Source: Marinobacter sp. (GTDB lineage: Bacteria > Pseudomonadota > Gammaproteobacteria > Pseudomonadales > Oleiphilaceae). From it: DNA of 15,856 bases. A program made the translations under genes and the position numbers. Each line of letters begins with the position of its first letter. Position 1 is the stretch's first letter. The notes below the pieces were generated by a model. It did no database searches. It was not told where the DNA came from and saw only the letters and a program-made list of their open reading frames with translations. Positions 7,834-15,606 of this stretch are shown in pieces. The DNA lies in contig JAEPMM010000025.1 of the NCBI GenBank assembly GCA_017643965.1, forward strand, positions 1-15,856. The letters run 5' to 3'.

Positions 7834-7850
7834 GTAGCTTGTACGCTACA
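7833..7850. promoter_or_regulatory. Inverted repeat, candidate operator for the divergent XRE regulator
   Basis: TGTAGC (7833-7838) and GCTACA (7845-7850) are exact reverse complements with a 6-nt centre, placed just downstream of the predicted -10 box, where a bound dimer would block the promoter. Another CTACA half-site occurs at 7793-7797, upstream of the -35 box, so two sites could flank the promoter. The match to the XRE protein is inferred from position only; the excisionase-like protein is the other possible binder. Confidence 0.5.
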
Positions 7851-7871
7851 AAGAAAGCCTAGGAGGAACAT

Positions 7872-8111
7872 ATGAACACTACCGAGTACCTGACCACCGA
7901 AGAGCTTGCAGAACGGATTCGCTATGAAGCCAGAACAATTCGTGAGCGCCTAAAAGACTCCGTGCTCCTTGAAGGAGTCCATTACATCCGGCCGTTTGGC
8001 GGCAGGAAGATTCTTTACATGTGGGAACCCATTCAAAGAGACATGGCGATCCACTCAGGCCACCACTCACTTTCTATTCCTATGGCCAACGGAGGACGTA
8101 TGCATGGCTAG
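7872..8111 (+). CDS. Excisionase-like small HTH protein
   Basis: This 79-aa protein begins MNTTEYLTTEELAERIRYEARTIRERLKD, a short winged-helix/MerR-like DNA-binding start, followed by LEGVHYIRPFGGRKILYMWEPI, the strand-turn-strand wing seen in small excisionases and AlpA-type proteins. Such proteins bend the attachment site and steer the integrase toward excision, and some also regulate. AGGAGG at 7861-7866, five bases before the ATG, is a very strong binding site. The end overlaps the integrase start by 8 nt, and its last codons contain the integrase's GGAGGA signal, so the two are translationally coupled. The family match is by pattern and position; a helix-turn-helix role is likely, the exact function less sure. 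Confidence 0.78.
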   Translation: MNTTEYLTTEELAERIRYEARTIRERLKDSVLLEGVHYIRPFGGRKILYMWEPIQRDMAIHSGHHSLSIPMANGGRMHG

Positions 8112-9312
8112 CATTCGAGTACGCGAAGCGACGCAGAAGCTGTTTTTTGATTTTCAGTTTCGGGGTAAACGCTGCCGAGAGCAGACTTCCCTTGAGAACA
8201 CACACGCCAACCGCAAGAAACTCGAGGCGATTCTCAAACGAATTGAGGCGGAAATCACACTGGGGACGTTCGAGTACTACAAGTACTTCCCAAACAGCCC
8301 GAAAGCTCAAGATTTCACCCGCCAGGCGGAACTCCAGCGTTCTCGCGAAGCACACGACACGCCGTTGTTCAGTGAGTTTTGTGAGACCTGGCTGGATGAG
8401 ATGCGGGTGCAGTGGCGACAGTCACACCTCTCCACCATCGAAGGCACTCTGAAGAACTACCTGGTCCCGGGGTTTGGGGAAAAGGAGGTTGGCCACATCA
8501 CCAGGCAGGAAATTCTTTCGTTCCGGGCGTCACTCGCCAAAGTAGAAACCCGGAGCAAAAAGCCACTTTCCGCCAGCCGTATCAACCGCATCATGACGCC
8601 TTTGCGCATGATTCTGGGAGAGGCAGCCAACCGGTTTGAGTTTACCTCACCCTTCCAGGGGATCAAATCACTCAAGGTGCCGCGCTCAGACGTGGAGCCG
8701 TTTTCACTGGAAGAGGTTCGGCTGATTCTCGCCACTGTTCGGGCAGATTTCAGGAACTACTACACCGTTCGCTTCTTTACCGGTCTTCGGACCGGTGAGA
8801 TCGACGGGCTGCAGTGGGATTGCGTCGACTTTCAACGCCGGCAGATTCTGGTTCGCCAGGCACTGGTGAATGGGGAGATCGAGCAGACCAAAACCGACGG
8901 CAGCTACCGGCACATTGAAATGCCACAACTGGTCTACGACGCCCTGAAGGACCAGCGCAAGGCCACTGGCAACAACACTTTTGTGTTCTGCAATGGGGCA
9001 GGCAATCCGCTTGAGCACAACAACGTTACCAAGCGGGTGTGGTATCCCCTGCTCAGCCATCTGGGCCTGCGAAAGCGCCGGCCGTACCAGACCCGCCACA
9101 CTGCCGCCACGCTGTGGTTGGCTGCTGGCGAAAACCCGGAGTGGATTGCCCGGCAGATGGGGCACACTACGACCGAAATGCTGTTCCGGGTTTATAGCCG
9201 GTATGTGCCGAACCTGACCCGTCGGGATGGTTCTGCGTTTGAGCGGCTGTTGATCAATGAGTTCGAGGCCAAGGTAACACCGGAAGAGGAGGCAGCAAGC
9301 GATGAGGTCTGA
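8104..9312 (+). CDS. Tyrosine site-specific integrase with N-terminal Arm domain (DUF3596-like)
   Basis: This 402-aa enzyme should integrate and excise a mobile element at an att site. Residues 1-60 (MASIRVREATQKLFFDFQFRGKRCREQT...) are an Arm-type DNA-binding domain; about 85-180 is the SAM-like core-binding domain; about 195-360 is catalytic: Arg in FFTGLRTGEI (R219), a plausible Lys (K253), YQTRH (R321, with Y318 where most members have His, as I recall is usual in this subfamily), QMGH (H344) and nucleophile Y354 in RVYSRYVP. All essential residues appear present. The start at ATG 8104 is chosen because GGAGGA (8091-8096) sits seven bases upstream; the frame is open further back to 7969 but that overlaps the excisionase gene. 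It overlaps the next gene by 11 nt. No tRNA or clear att core is visible in the window. Confidence 0.93.
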   Translation: MASIRVREATQKLFFDFQFRGKRCREQTSLENTHANRKKLEAILKRIEAEITLGTFEYYKYFPNSPKAQDFTRQAELQRSREAHDTPLFSEFCETWLDEMRVQWRQSHLSTIEGTLKNYLVPGFGEKEVGHITRQEILSFRASLAKVETRSKKPLSASRINRIMTPLRMILGEAANRFEFTSPFQGIKSLKVPRSDVEPFSLEEVRLILATVRADFRNYYTVRFFTGLRTGEIDGLQWDCVDFQRRQILVRQALVNGEIEQTKTDGSYRHIEMPQLVYDALKDQRKATGNNTFVFCNGAGNPLEHNNVTKRVWYPLLSHLGLRKRRPYQTRHTAATLWLAAGENPEWIARQMGHTTTEMLFRVYSRYVPNLTRRDGSAFERLLINEFEAKVTPEEEAASDEV

Positions 9313-9595
9313 GCTGATGTTATTGGCGGCCATGCCGTTGAACCGTCTGATACCTGCCGAACGGCGCACCGTTCGTAATCTGGCTAGCAGCCTGTGTGTG
9401 GCCATGGGCATCCTGCAAGAGGGCTGTCATCTGGTGGCCATCCTTGGCCTGGGAGGAGAACGCACCAACCAGGAGGCGATGGAAACCTGGGTGTACTGCG
9501 AACTGGTTAAGCAGAATCTGGAAGCGGGCCGTGACTCTCTTCCAATGCTGATCAACCGGCTCCAGGAGCTGGAGCATGAATGGAGGACATACTAA
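9302..9595 (+). CDS. Hypothetical protein, 97 aa, downstream of integrase
   Basis: I do not recognise this protein. It starts inside the end of the integrase gene (11-nt overlap) with AGGAGG at 9287-9292, nine bases before the ATG, so it is very likely translated. The product, MRSELMLLAAMPLNRLIPAERRTVRNLASSLCVAMGILQEG..., looks mostly helical, with Cys residues at 32, 42 and 66 that show no metal-binding spacing, and a C-terminal helix LINRLQELEHEW. The N-terminal stretch is mildly hydrophobic but interrupted by Arg and Pro, so not a convincing membrane segment. Its place in the xis-int operon suggests a part in element maintenance or control. Confidence 0.7.
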   Translation: MRSELMLLAAMPLNRLIPAERRTVRNLASSLCVAMGILQEGCHLVAILGLGGERTNQEAMETWVYCELVKQNLEAGRDSLPMLINRLQELEHEWRTY

Positions 9596-9888
9596 TGGCC
9601 AACCCAGCGATTGAACCAGCAGGCCTTCACCTAGCGTTTTGGAGAGATCAGTTTACGGTTCTTGGAGTGCATCCCTTCCAATCAGCTCGCACTCAGAAAA
9701 CCATTTATCAACTAACCCTGCACTGTCGCGGACGACAGGTGATGGCTTATCTCGCTCAGGCTCAGGCGGTTCAGACTGGCGTACCGGTATTAGGCAACCG
9801 AGTGACCGCCAGCCTGAAGCTGCTGAGATTTCCTTCGGGAGGCCGCCTGATCGTGGAGTCGTTAGATCTTTCCTCCAACACTCAATAG
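9595..9888 (+). CDS. Hypothetical protein, 97 aa, last gene of the integrase operon
   Basis: No family recognised. I chose the ATG at 9595, which shares one base with the previous stop (TAATG) and has GGAGG at 9582-9586, eight bases upstream; an in-frame ATG at 9580 exists, but the GGAGG would then be inside the gene. The protein (MANPAIEPAGLHLAFWRDQFTVLGVHPFQSARTQ...) looks like a small mixed alpha/beta domain with strands such as TIYQLTLHCRG and RLIVESLDLS. No catalytic pattern is visible. The stop lies only 10 bp from the end of the convergent 115-aa gene, so the two transcription units run tail to tail with no room for a separate terminator. Confidence 0.65.
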   Translation: MANPAIEPAGLHLAFWRDQFTVLGVHPFQSARTQKTIYQLTLHCRGRQVMAYLAQAQAVQTGVPVLGNRVTASLKLLRFPSGGRLIVESLDLSSNTQ

Positions 9889-9898
9889 CGTGAACATC

Positions 9899-10246
9899 TT
9901 AGCCAGGGACGGCGCCCTTCTCACTTTCATCATCCAGCGTGTCAGCATCAAAGCTCCCGTCTCGGAAACTCTCAGGCACTGCGTCGTACAGCACACACCC
10001 GGTGAACACCACAAACCGAATGGTGGGCCAAAGGTATTTGCCAAGCTTGTGCGGGGCTTTCCAATCAAAGCTGACATTGCCATGCTTAGGGATTCTTATG
10101 TCCTCGGCCGGCCGGATAATGATGGCATTTTGCGCAACACCCAAGCTCTGTCCCCAGAACTTTAAAGCTGCTTTTCTGTTCTCTTCTTTGACCGTCAGCG
10201 TAATAGTAGCCCTTGCTCCGAGGCGAAACTTCTTCATCAGAGCCAT
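9899..10246 (-). CDS. Hypothetical protein, 115 aa, last gene of the recombinase operon
   Basis: Not a family I recognise. The protein reads MALMKKFRLGARATITLTVKEENRKAALKFWGQSLG..., then IRIPKHGNVSFDWKAPHKLGKYLWPTIRFVVFTGCVLYDAVPESF, ending in an acidic tail (DADTLDDESEKGAVPG): a basic start and acidic end with strand-like stretches between. It follows the 985-aa recombinase by 43 bp on the same strand. No good ribosome binding site sits at the usual distance (an AAGG is about 13 nt upstream and a GGAAGG further), and a second ATG three codons in is an alternative start. By position it could be the small accessory protein of the recombinase operon, as Tn554-type elements have a small third protein, but sequence gives no support for homology. 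Confidence 0.65.
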   Translation of the reverse strand: MALMKKFRLGARATITLTVKEENRKAALKFWGQSLGVAQNAIIIRPAEDIRIPKHGNVSFDWKAPHKLGKYLWPTIRFVVFTGCVLYDAVPESFRDGSFDADTLDDESEKGAVPG

Positions 10247-10280
10247 AAAGGTAATCTGCCTTGACCTTCCCAGGGGCCGG

Positions 10281-10299
10281 AGCGGAGCCTTACTCCGCT
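10281..10299. repeat. 7-bp stem hairpin over the recombinase stop codon
   Basis: AGCGGAG (10281-10287) and CTCCGCT (10293-10299) are exact reverse complements around a 5-nt loop that contains the stop codon of the 985-aa recombinase (TAA at 10292-10290). On the transcribed strand it is followed by GC-rich sequence, not a T-run, so it is not an intrinsic terminator. It could stabilise the mRNA end or reduce translation of the following small gene. Confidence 0.5.
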
Positions 10300-13247
10300 G
10301 CTGCGATAAGCGCTCGTCGCCCAGACTCCGGATCTTCGGCCATCCAGTCAGACAACCATTTGAAGAACTGCATACACTCCTGAAACGCGGATTTCGATTG
10401 GCGAGGGCTGATGTAGGTCGGCAATTCCGGTGCCCGAAAGATCAGCGTAAAGGCCTTATACAATTCTGTGTTAGCTAGCTCTGATTTCGGTCTCAACGAA
10501 AAACTCAACCGAATGCCAAGCTTTCGAGTCGGTGAGGGTGTTCCGGTCATGCCAGTAGAGCTGTTCATCAGCAACGCCGAGCGCTCATACCACTGCTGCA
10601 CGATCGGCAAATCCAGATCCAACTGGGCCGCCGTTTTGTCCAATGCCACAGGCAGGGGCTCATGAAGCTGCGCCTGCGTCCGAATGAAAACCTGGCACGA
10701 AACCCGATACGGCAGCAGCGGATTGATGTCTTCGGCCACCCGGTTAACAACGGGTGGCAATTCCTTCTTTTTATCGCTGATTTTCGGAAGCGCCATCAGG
10801 CCTTTGGCAGGTATTCGAGCCACAGCTGCCAATGTTATTCCGGGTGTCACTCGGTCCTTTAGCTGTGCACGGTGCCGGAATCGTTCAAGTGCACCTGAAG
10901 TTTTGTCTAGAAGCGTTTGCTGCTGTGCAATCGTGTAAGACCGATCATCGCTAAGCAAGTACTGGCGAAGTGCGAGATCCAACAGGTGTGTGTAGCTTTT
11001 TAGGGTCACCCTTTCACTCGAATGGCCCATCCACTGAGCCAGCTGAGAAAGCGGCCGCCAGGCGTTAGCGACTCCAGCATTCACCGTGTTGCCTGAGCCG
11101 TGCACGGCTGGCATGAGTTCTACGTCATTCGACCGAACCCAAGTTTCCGGCAAGAGGTCAAAAGGTTTGCGCTCCAGCAATCGCAGCAAGGTCAGCGTTG
11201 CAAAACTGTGTCTCAGATGGTGAAAACGTATATTTTCATCACCCGACACGGATCTGAGTAGGGCCGTCAGCCCATCAAACGCCCATTTTTCCTGGATTCG
11301 AAAGGTTCCGCTGACTGGATCTTCGAACAAGGCGTCACGCGCCTCATCGTTGGCGCGCCGCAACTTGCGCCCATTCACAAACCCGGTCAACCACTCCAGT
11401 TCATCTCCGGTTAAAAGCAAGCGTAAAGGAAGTCGGCGGATTGCCGCGTCCGACTTTACGCCGGCAATTTTGGTGGGGCGTACGAGCAGCTCGGGATCGT
11501 TAACGGTAGGATCCCCGAGGCCATGGAAATCTCCGTATTGCCGGGCCCAACACTCGGTTCGCCGAAGCCCACAACGGAACCCCATAATCAACAGGGCCAG
11601 CTGTATTCCCGCCAGCTCATCGTCGGCACGAGCCAACAAAAAGCTCTTTGCCCGGTGATACTCCAGAGGCGTCAGTATTGCCGCGTCGACGCCATAGCCT
11701 GAGCCCTCCTCCATTGGGATACGAGGCATTCCGTAATATCGGTGAAGAAATTCGTGCCACTCGGATAATGTCTGTCTGAGTGCTCCACCGTTACCGGGAA
11801 AGCCGCTCACCACCGTCTCATAGATCGATTGCCACTCATCCGAGTCCAGGCTTTCAGGGTTCGGAATGTCAGTTGCATAGGGCAGCAAAAGTTCCAGGTG
11901 TTGAAGATTGCGAATCTTTTGCTGCAAGGCCGGTGACACACTCTCGTCGGTTCTCAGAAGCGCTCGAACGTAGTGACACATCAACTGCACCAGAATGGAG
12001 CACCCCTTCTCTTCTGCAATTTTGTCGAGCGTTTTGAACACCTCCGCTTTCGTTGCCAATACATCCCTCCGTTGCCTTTCCGTCCTGGCCCCCTGGGCGG
12101 TCAACGCTTCAGATGCCAGGAACCGCACCCGCTTCATCAGACGTTTGAAAAATGGTTTTTGGTCGGTCAACGGGAATTCAGGAATGATGAGAGCCGGAGA
12201 GCCGACCATCTCGTTCTCACGTTCGGCCTGAGATGCTTGCAGTGCAGGTTGGACCACCGTCCCACCGGTCAACAATCGCATCCAGTTAGACAATGGCAAA
12301 GAAGCGCCCAGGTCAGGTGTTCGGGCGTAGTGAACCAGGAAACCTGGCGCGACCATGACCAGGTTTGCCTCGGCAACCGCAAAAACATGCAACGGCCGGT
12401 TCAAGGTAATCCGGTTTGCCTCAATGAGCCCACCGACAAAGCGCGTCAGCAGTTCCTCATCCGGAGACGCCTTACCTTTTACCTCATTTACCTCTGGCCA
12501 ATTGCTGCCCCAGCGCAGGTACCAGCGTCGAAGCAGCAGTTCGGTGATAGGCGCCAGAATGACCCTACGGCAGGTGTCGGTTGAGGGACGGGTACGCCCG
12601 CCAAGCGAGGTCGATTCCAATTCCAGCCATGTGTAATCACCGGCGCTACCGGCACCCTGCCGGATCGCCTCACTCAGCCGGTTGAACCATCGACGCGCGG
12701 TAACGCCACTATGAAAAACCAGGCTGTACAGTAACTCACCAGCATCCCTCGCCATGGCCTCTTCGGCTGGCAGCTCAGGAGCGGCACTCTCCAGGCTGGC
12801 CAGGAACGCATCATTTATACGGTCGTAGTCGGCCAATCGGGCTCCCATGTCAGGGGTGGTGAACGAGGAAAACATCTGGACGCTCTGCACAGGCATCGGG
12901 ACAGGCAGCTGCCAATTCCGGGTTTTCACCCCTTCATCCAGCAGCTTCACGAGATAATGCTGCCTGTCTTTGACCGCACGACCTTCAACGGTTTGACAGG
13001 TCTTGTCGACCAGCTGGGCAACCTCTTCGGCTGTCATCGTCAATCCTCGCTGGCCGCTTGCCAGCTCCGGGTGGTGCTCTCGCAAATAATCCCGGACCGC
13101 CTCCAGGTGGCCGAGTTTCTCGGCGTTTCGATTATTGGCCCGGTACTCGGAGCCCACTGAGGGTCCTTGGTTTGCCGCTGAAAGCCTCTTCTTCAACGCA
13201 TCAATTGGTTTATTTAATGGCTCAAACACTGCTTTATCATCACGCAT
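10290..13247 (-). CDS. Very large tyrosine recombinase/integrase, 985 aa, active site complete
   Basis: The C-terminal half holds a tyrosine-recombinase catalytic domain (about residues 530-765): MGFRCGLRRTE (R562), a candidate Lys (K598), FHHLRHSFATL (H676, R679), WMGHSSERVTLKSYTHLLD (H742, nucleophile Y752, the normal 10 residues apart). All key residues are present, so it is probably active in DNA strand exchange. The first 500 residues and the last 220 have no domain I recognise; this is more than twice the usual integrase length. An early stretch LLYSLVFHSGVTARRWFNRL (173-192) weakly resembles a box I region and could be a remnant of a second fold. I chose the ATG at 13247 (GGAGG at 13261-13257, nine bases upstream), which overlaps the previous stop by 8 nt; the frame is open for 20 more codons upstream but those overlap the preceding gene. 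GmtZ-like or related multi-recombinase families are possible matches. Confidence 0.88.
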   Translation of the reverse strand: MRDDKAVFEPLNKPIDALKKRLSAANQGPSVGSEYRANNRNAEKLGHLEAVRDYLREHHPELASGQRGLTMTAEEVAQLVDKTCQTVEGRAVKDRQHYLVKLLDEGVKTRNWQLPVPMPVQSVQMFSSFTTPDMGARLADYDRINDAFLASLESAAPELPAEEAMARDAGELLYSLVFHSGVTARRWFNRLSEAIRQGAGSAGDYTWLELESTSLGGRTRPSTDTCRRVILAPITELLLRRWYLRWGSNWPEVNEVKGKASPDEELLTRFVGGLIEANRITLNRPLHVFAVAEANLVMVAPGFLVHYARTPDLGASLPLSNWMRLLTGGTVVQPALQASQAERENEMVGSPALIIPEFPLTDQKPFFKRLMKRVRFLASEALTAQGARTERQRRDVLATKAEVFKTLDKIAEEKGCSILVQLMCHYVRALLRTDESVSPALQQKIRNLQHLELLLPYATDIPNPESLDSDEWQSIYETVVSGFPGNGGALRQTLSEWHEFLHRYYGMPRIPMEEGSGYGVDAAILTPLEYHRAKSFLLARADDELAGIQLALLIMGFRCGLRRTECWARQYGDFHGLGDPTVNDPELLVRPTKIAGVKSDAAIRRLPLRLLLTGDELEWLTGFVNGRKLRRANDEARDALFEDPVSGTFRIQEKWAFDGLTALLRSVSGDENIRFHHLRHSFATLTLLRLLERKPFDLLPETWVRSNDVELMPAVHGSGNTVNAGVANAWRPLSQLAQWMGHSSERVTLKSYTHLLDLALRQYLLSDDRSYTIAQQQTLLDKTSGALERFRHRAQLKDRVTPGITLAAVARIPAKGLMALPKISDKKKELPPVVNRVAEDINPLLPYRVSCQVFIRTQAQLHEPLPVALDKTAAQLDLDLPIVQQWYERSALLMNSSTGMTGTPSPTRKLGIRLSFSLRPKSELANTELYKAFTLIFRAPELPTYISPRQSKSAFQECMQFFKWLSDWMAEDPESGRRALIAAAE

Positions 13248-15606
13248 CGAGACCTGCCTCCACCCCGAACCCCAACTCATCCAACAACGCCGCTGTTGCC
13301 GGCACAATCCGATTCTTCATCTCGAAAAGATCGAGCGATGAGAACTTGGCGAGAGGCTCAGTCCCCACGCCCCAGTGCCCCATGAAGACGTCGACCAGAT
13401 AACCTGGAACCCCCTGGTCACGCAGGAAGCCTCTCAGGGTGTGCCGGTTGACGTTCAGGGGCCACGGAAACGTCCATTGAATTTCATCCGCCAATCGTTT
13501 TGGGGTCGCGAACTCTGACTGGAGTTTCGCATCAAGAAAAACGAAGAAGGTTTCAATGGGAGCTTCGACGCCTACCTCATTCAGGCGCAGCTTCATGTGC
13601 TGCCGGTGCGTCTCATAGCGGCGAAGCTGATCGATAACGACCTCCGGCAGGTAAACCAGGCGAGAGTGGCCGAGATTGTCATCCACTTTGTCAGCAATAA
13701 TTACGAATCCCCGGCGCTCGTTGAACTCGTATGGATGGGCGATCGGATCGCGAACGGCCCGAAAACCGGTCGACCACATAACCTGCAGGATGGCGTACGC
13801 TGTAAACAGATTATGAAATCTTCGGATGTTGGCCCTGGAGTAGGCCGTTTTACGGTATTCGGCAATCTGCGCTCGCAGTCGGCTAACCACGTCTCGCATG
13901 ACCTCCAGACGCACGCAAAATGGAGAACCCACTCTCGGCAAACCGAAATCGAGGTTGGCGGGAGCCATCGACGGCGACGAGAGCCCCAGGTTCACCAGCC
14001 AGGTATTCACGACATCGACATAATCCGCCGCCAACGTCTCAACCGCCCGGGTGTGGTAGTAGAGGTTTGCCGATTGCCCGGTGGGTAGCGTGCGCCCGGT
14101 CACCAGGCTCGCATCCACCGTATCCGTGGTTTGATGAATCAACCCCTCAAACACGCAGGTCTGAATTCGTTTCAGGGTAATCCTCGAACCAGTGCTCTTA
14201 TTGAGTTTTTTGATCTCAATCGCAATCTCCTCAGCCACAGACTCAGTTGAAAGATTTTTCGCGAAAAGAATCCCGTCCTTCTTTCGAGCCCGCCTTGCAA
14301 CCGGTTCTACCCGCGGCCTGAGTATTTGCCAAAAAACATCCGGAATCGGACCGATAAACAGCTTATTTGTGACCTCCATATGAGGCGCCCATTTTTTCGC
14401 TAATTTTCGACGCTCCGGAGGCTCCGCAACAAAGCCTGCCCAAGCTTGATCGTCTCTGACGAGGTAGATACATCCCGGTTTATTTGTTGTCACATTATCC
14501 GGTACTTGAGAGCGGTTCTGGACGACCACAGTTTCCGATATAGATTCCAGAGAGCGCCCGGTGAGGAGGATCAACAGGACATGTAGGCGCGTATTTTCAG
14601 AGCCCATCTTGTTCTCAAACAGGGCTTTCAAAACCAGCCCTCGCTCATAGTCGTTGAGGCTTTCCCAACGACCTGGTAGAAAACTGTTTGCACGCCGGTA
14701 TGCTGCGCGCTTCGGTTGCTGTTTTCTGAGTCCGATGGAGGGGGTTTCACCACGCTCGGTATTCAGGGCGGCTCCGCGCTGTGAGATCAGAACGCTCTCA
14801 TTCATCAATTCCTCTGGCGCATTGCCAGCGCGCCGGTACTGCGTATGCACACGCTCCGACTGCTTCGGCAGCGTAATGTGGACCGTACGCCCCTGAACAC
14901 CTTCCACCTCAGAATCAACATCGTTGTCCAAAGGGGTCCATTTACCGGTTTTCTGTATTTCCCGGCGTTGTGACTTTTGTTTGTCGGATTGGTAAGTAAC
15001 GAATTTCCCTTCACCAAGATAAGATTTGAAAAATCCATGAAGTTCTTTGAGGTAACGTGTGTCCTGCCCTTCAAATTGCCGTTGATCCAGGTGCTCATTG
15101 ACTCGGGCAAAGTGTCGCTCAAATTTTTCTATATCGTTTAGAGGCTTTGGCACTTTCACCAAAGCTGAGTCCGATAGGAACCTTAACGCCCGCCAAGCAT
15201 CAGCAAGCCGCCGGTCAAACCCCTCCTTTTCGGAAGGAACTAATTCTTTTCGCCAAACGGCGGCAGTGTTAATGACATACGCTGAAACCTGCAGTCTAAT
15301 TTCAGAGCACTCCGGTTTCCTCGCGAGTTTGTACAGCCCCGCATGCTGCGGAGATTCACCGACAATTCCCCGGGGTCCCCGGCGGTTGGGGGCAAGTTCC
15401 TCATACTTCGTTTCTACTGAACCGCAACCCAACCATTCCAGAAATGCGTCCGCACCGTCGATCGGCTGCGAAATTTCTTCAAATGCCTTCACCAAGCGTG
15501 GTAGCAGACTTACGATGCTATCCATCCCGAGCCAGTCTGATCGAGGCTGCACAAGTTCGATCAGGAGAGCCTCGGGGTTATTGGGGTCAAATTTCAATGC
15601 TATCAC
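13240..15606 (-). CDS. Large tyrosine-recombinase-like protein, 788 aa, two incomplete catalytic domains
   Basis: The C-terminal domain (about 590-770) has recombinase boxes: MWSTGFRAVRDP (R616), candidate K640, NRHTLRGFLRD (H722, R725) and FMGHWGVGTEPLAKFSSLD (H744). At the position of the nucleophile, 11 residues after H744, there is Phe755 (codon TTC), with no Tyr nearby. A second, degenerate copy may lie before it (about 335-530): HVLLILLTGRSLESI (box I-like, 342-356), RITLKRIQ (box II-like without His, 475-482) and LVTGRTLPTGQSANLYYHTR (501-520) with Y516/Y517. Residues 1-300 are unrecognised, with a charged linker at 205-260. Start is GTG 15606, overlapping the upstream stop by 4 nt (GTGA), with GGAGG at 15615-15611. 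It may be a DNA-binding or architectural partner of the 985-aa enzyme. Family membership is fairly sure from the C-terminal boxes; the tandem-domain reading is my inference. Confidence 0.82.
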   Translation of the reverse strand: MIALKFDPNNPEALLIELVQPRSDWLGMDSIVSLLPRLVKAFEEISQPIDGADAFLEWLGCGSVETKYEELAPNRRGPRGIVGESPQHAGLYKLARKPECSEIRLQVSAYVINTAAVWRKELVPSEKEGFDRRLADAWRALRFLSDSALVKVPKPLNDIEKFERHFARVNEHLDQRQFEGQDTRYLKELHGFFKSYLGEGKFVTYQSDKQKSQRREIQKTGKWTPLDNDVDSEVEGVQGRTVHITLPKQSERVHTQYRRAGNAPEELMNESVLISQRGAALNTERGETPSIGLRKQQPKRAAYRRANSFLPGRWESLNDYERGLVLKALFENKMGSENTRLHVLLILLTGRSLESISETVVVQNRSQVPDNVTTNKPGCIYLVRDDQAWAGFVAEPPERRKLAKKWAPHMEVTNKLFIGPIPDVFWQILRPRVEPVARRARKKDGILFAKNLSTESVAEEIAIEIKKLNKSTGSRITLKRIQTCVFEGLIHQTTDTVDASLVTGRTLPTGQSANLYYHTRAVETLAADYVDVVNTWLVNLGLSSPSMAPANLDFGLPRVGSPFCVRLEVMRDVVSRLRAQIAEYRKTAYSRANIRRFHNLFTAYAILQVMWSTGFRAVRDPIAHPYEFNERRGFVIIADKVDDNLGHSRLVYLPEVVIDQLRRYETHRQHMKLRLNEVGVEAPIETFFVFLDAKLQSEFATPKRLADEIQWTFPWPLNVNRHTLRGFLRDQGVPGYLVDVFMGHWGVGTEPLAKFSSLDLFEMKNRIVPATAALLDELGFGVEAGLDA

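Noticed and set aside
7969..8103. Longer integrase starting at 7969 (447 aa)
   Set aside because: The extra 45 codons overlap the excisionase gene and read as a shadow; GGAGGA at 8091-8096 fixes the start at 8104.
10281..10299. Intrinsic terminator after the 985-aa gene
   Set aside because: The hairpin is real but has no T-run on either side.
11973..12584. Plus-strand open frames inside the 985-aa recombinase gene
   Set aside because: Low-complexity, Arg/Pro/Ser/Gln-rich translations without ribosome binding sites, antisense to a recognised gene.
13248..13307. Longer form of the 985-aa recombinase starting at 13307
   Set aside because: The extra 20 residues (Cys/Arg/Trp-rich) overlap the previous gene's coding end; a well-spaced GGAGG and the 8-nt overlap support ATG 13247.
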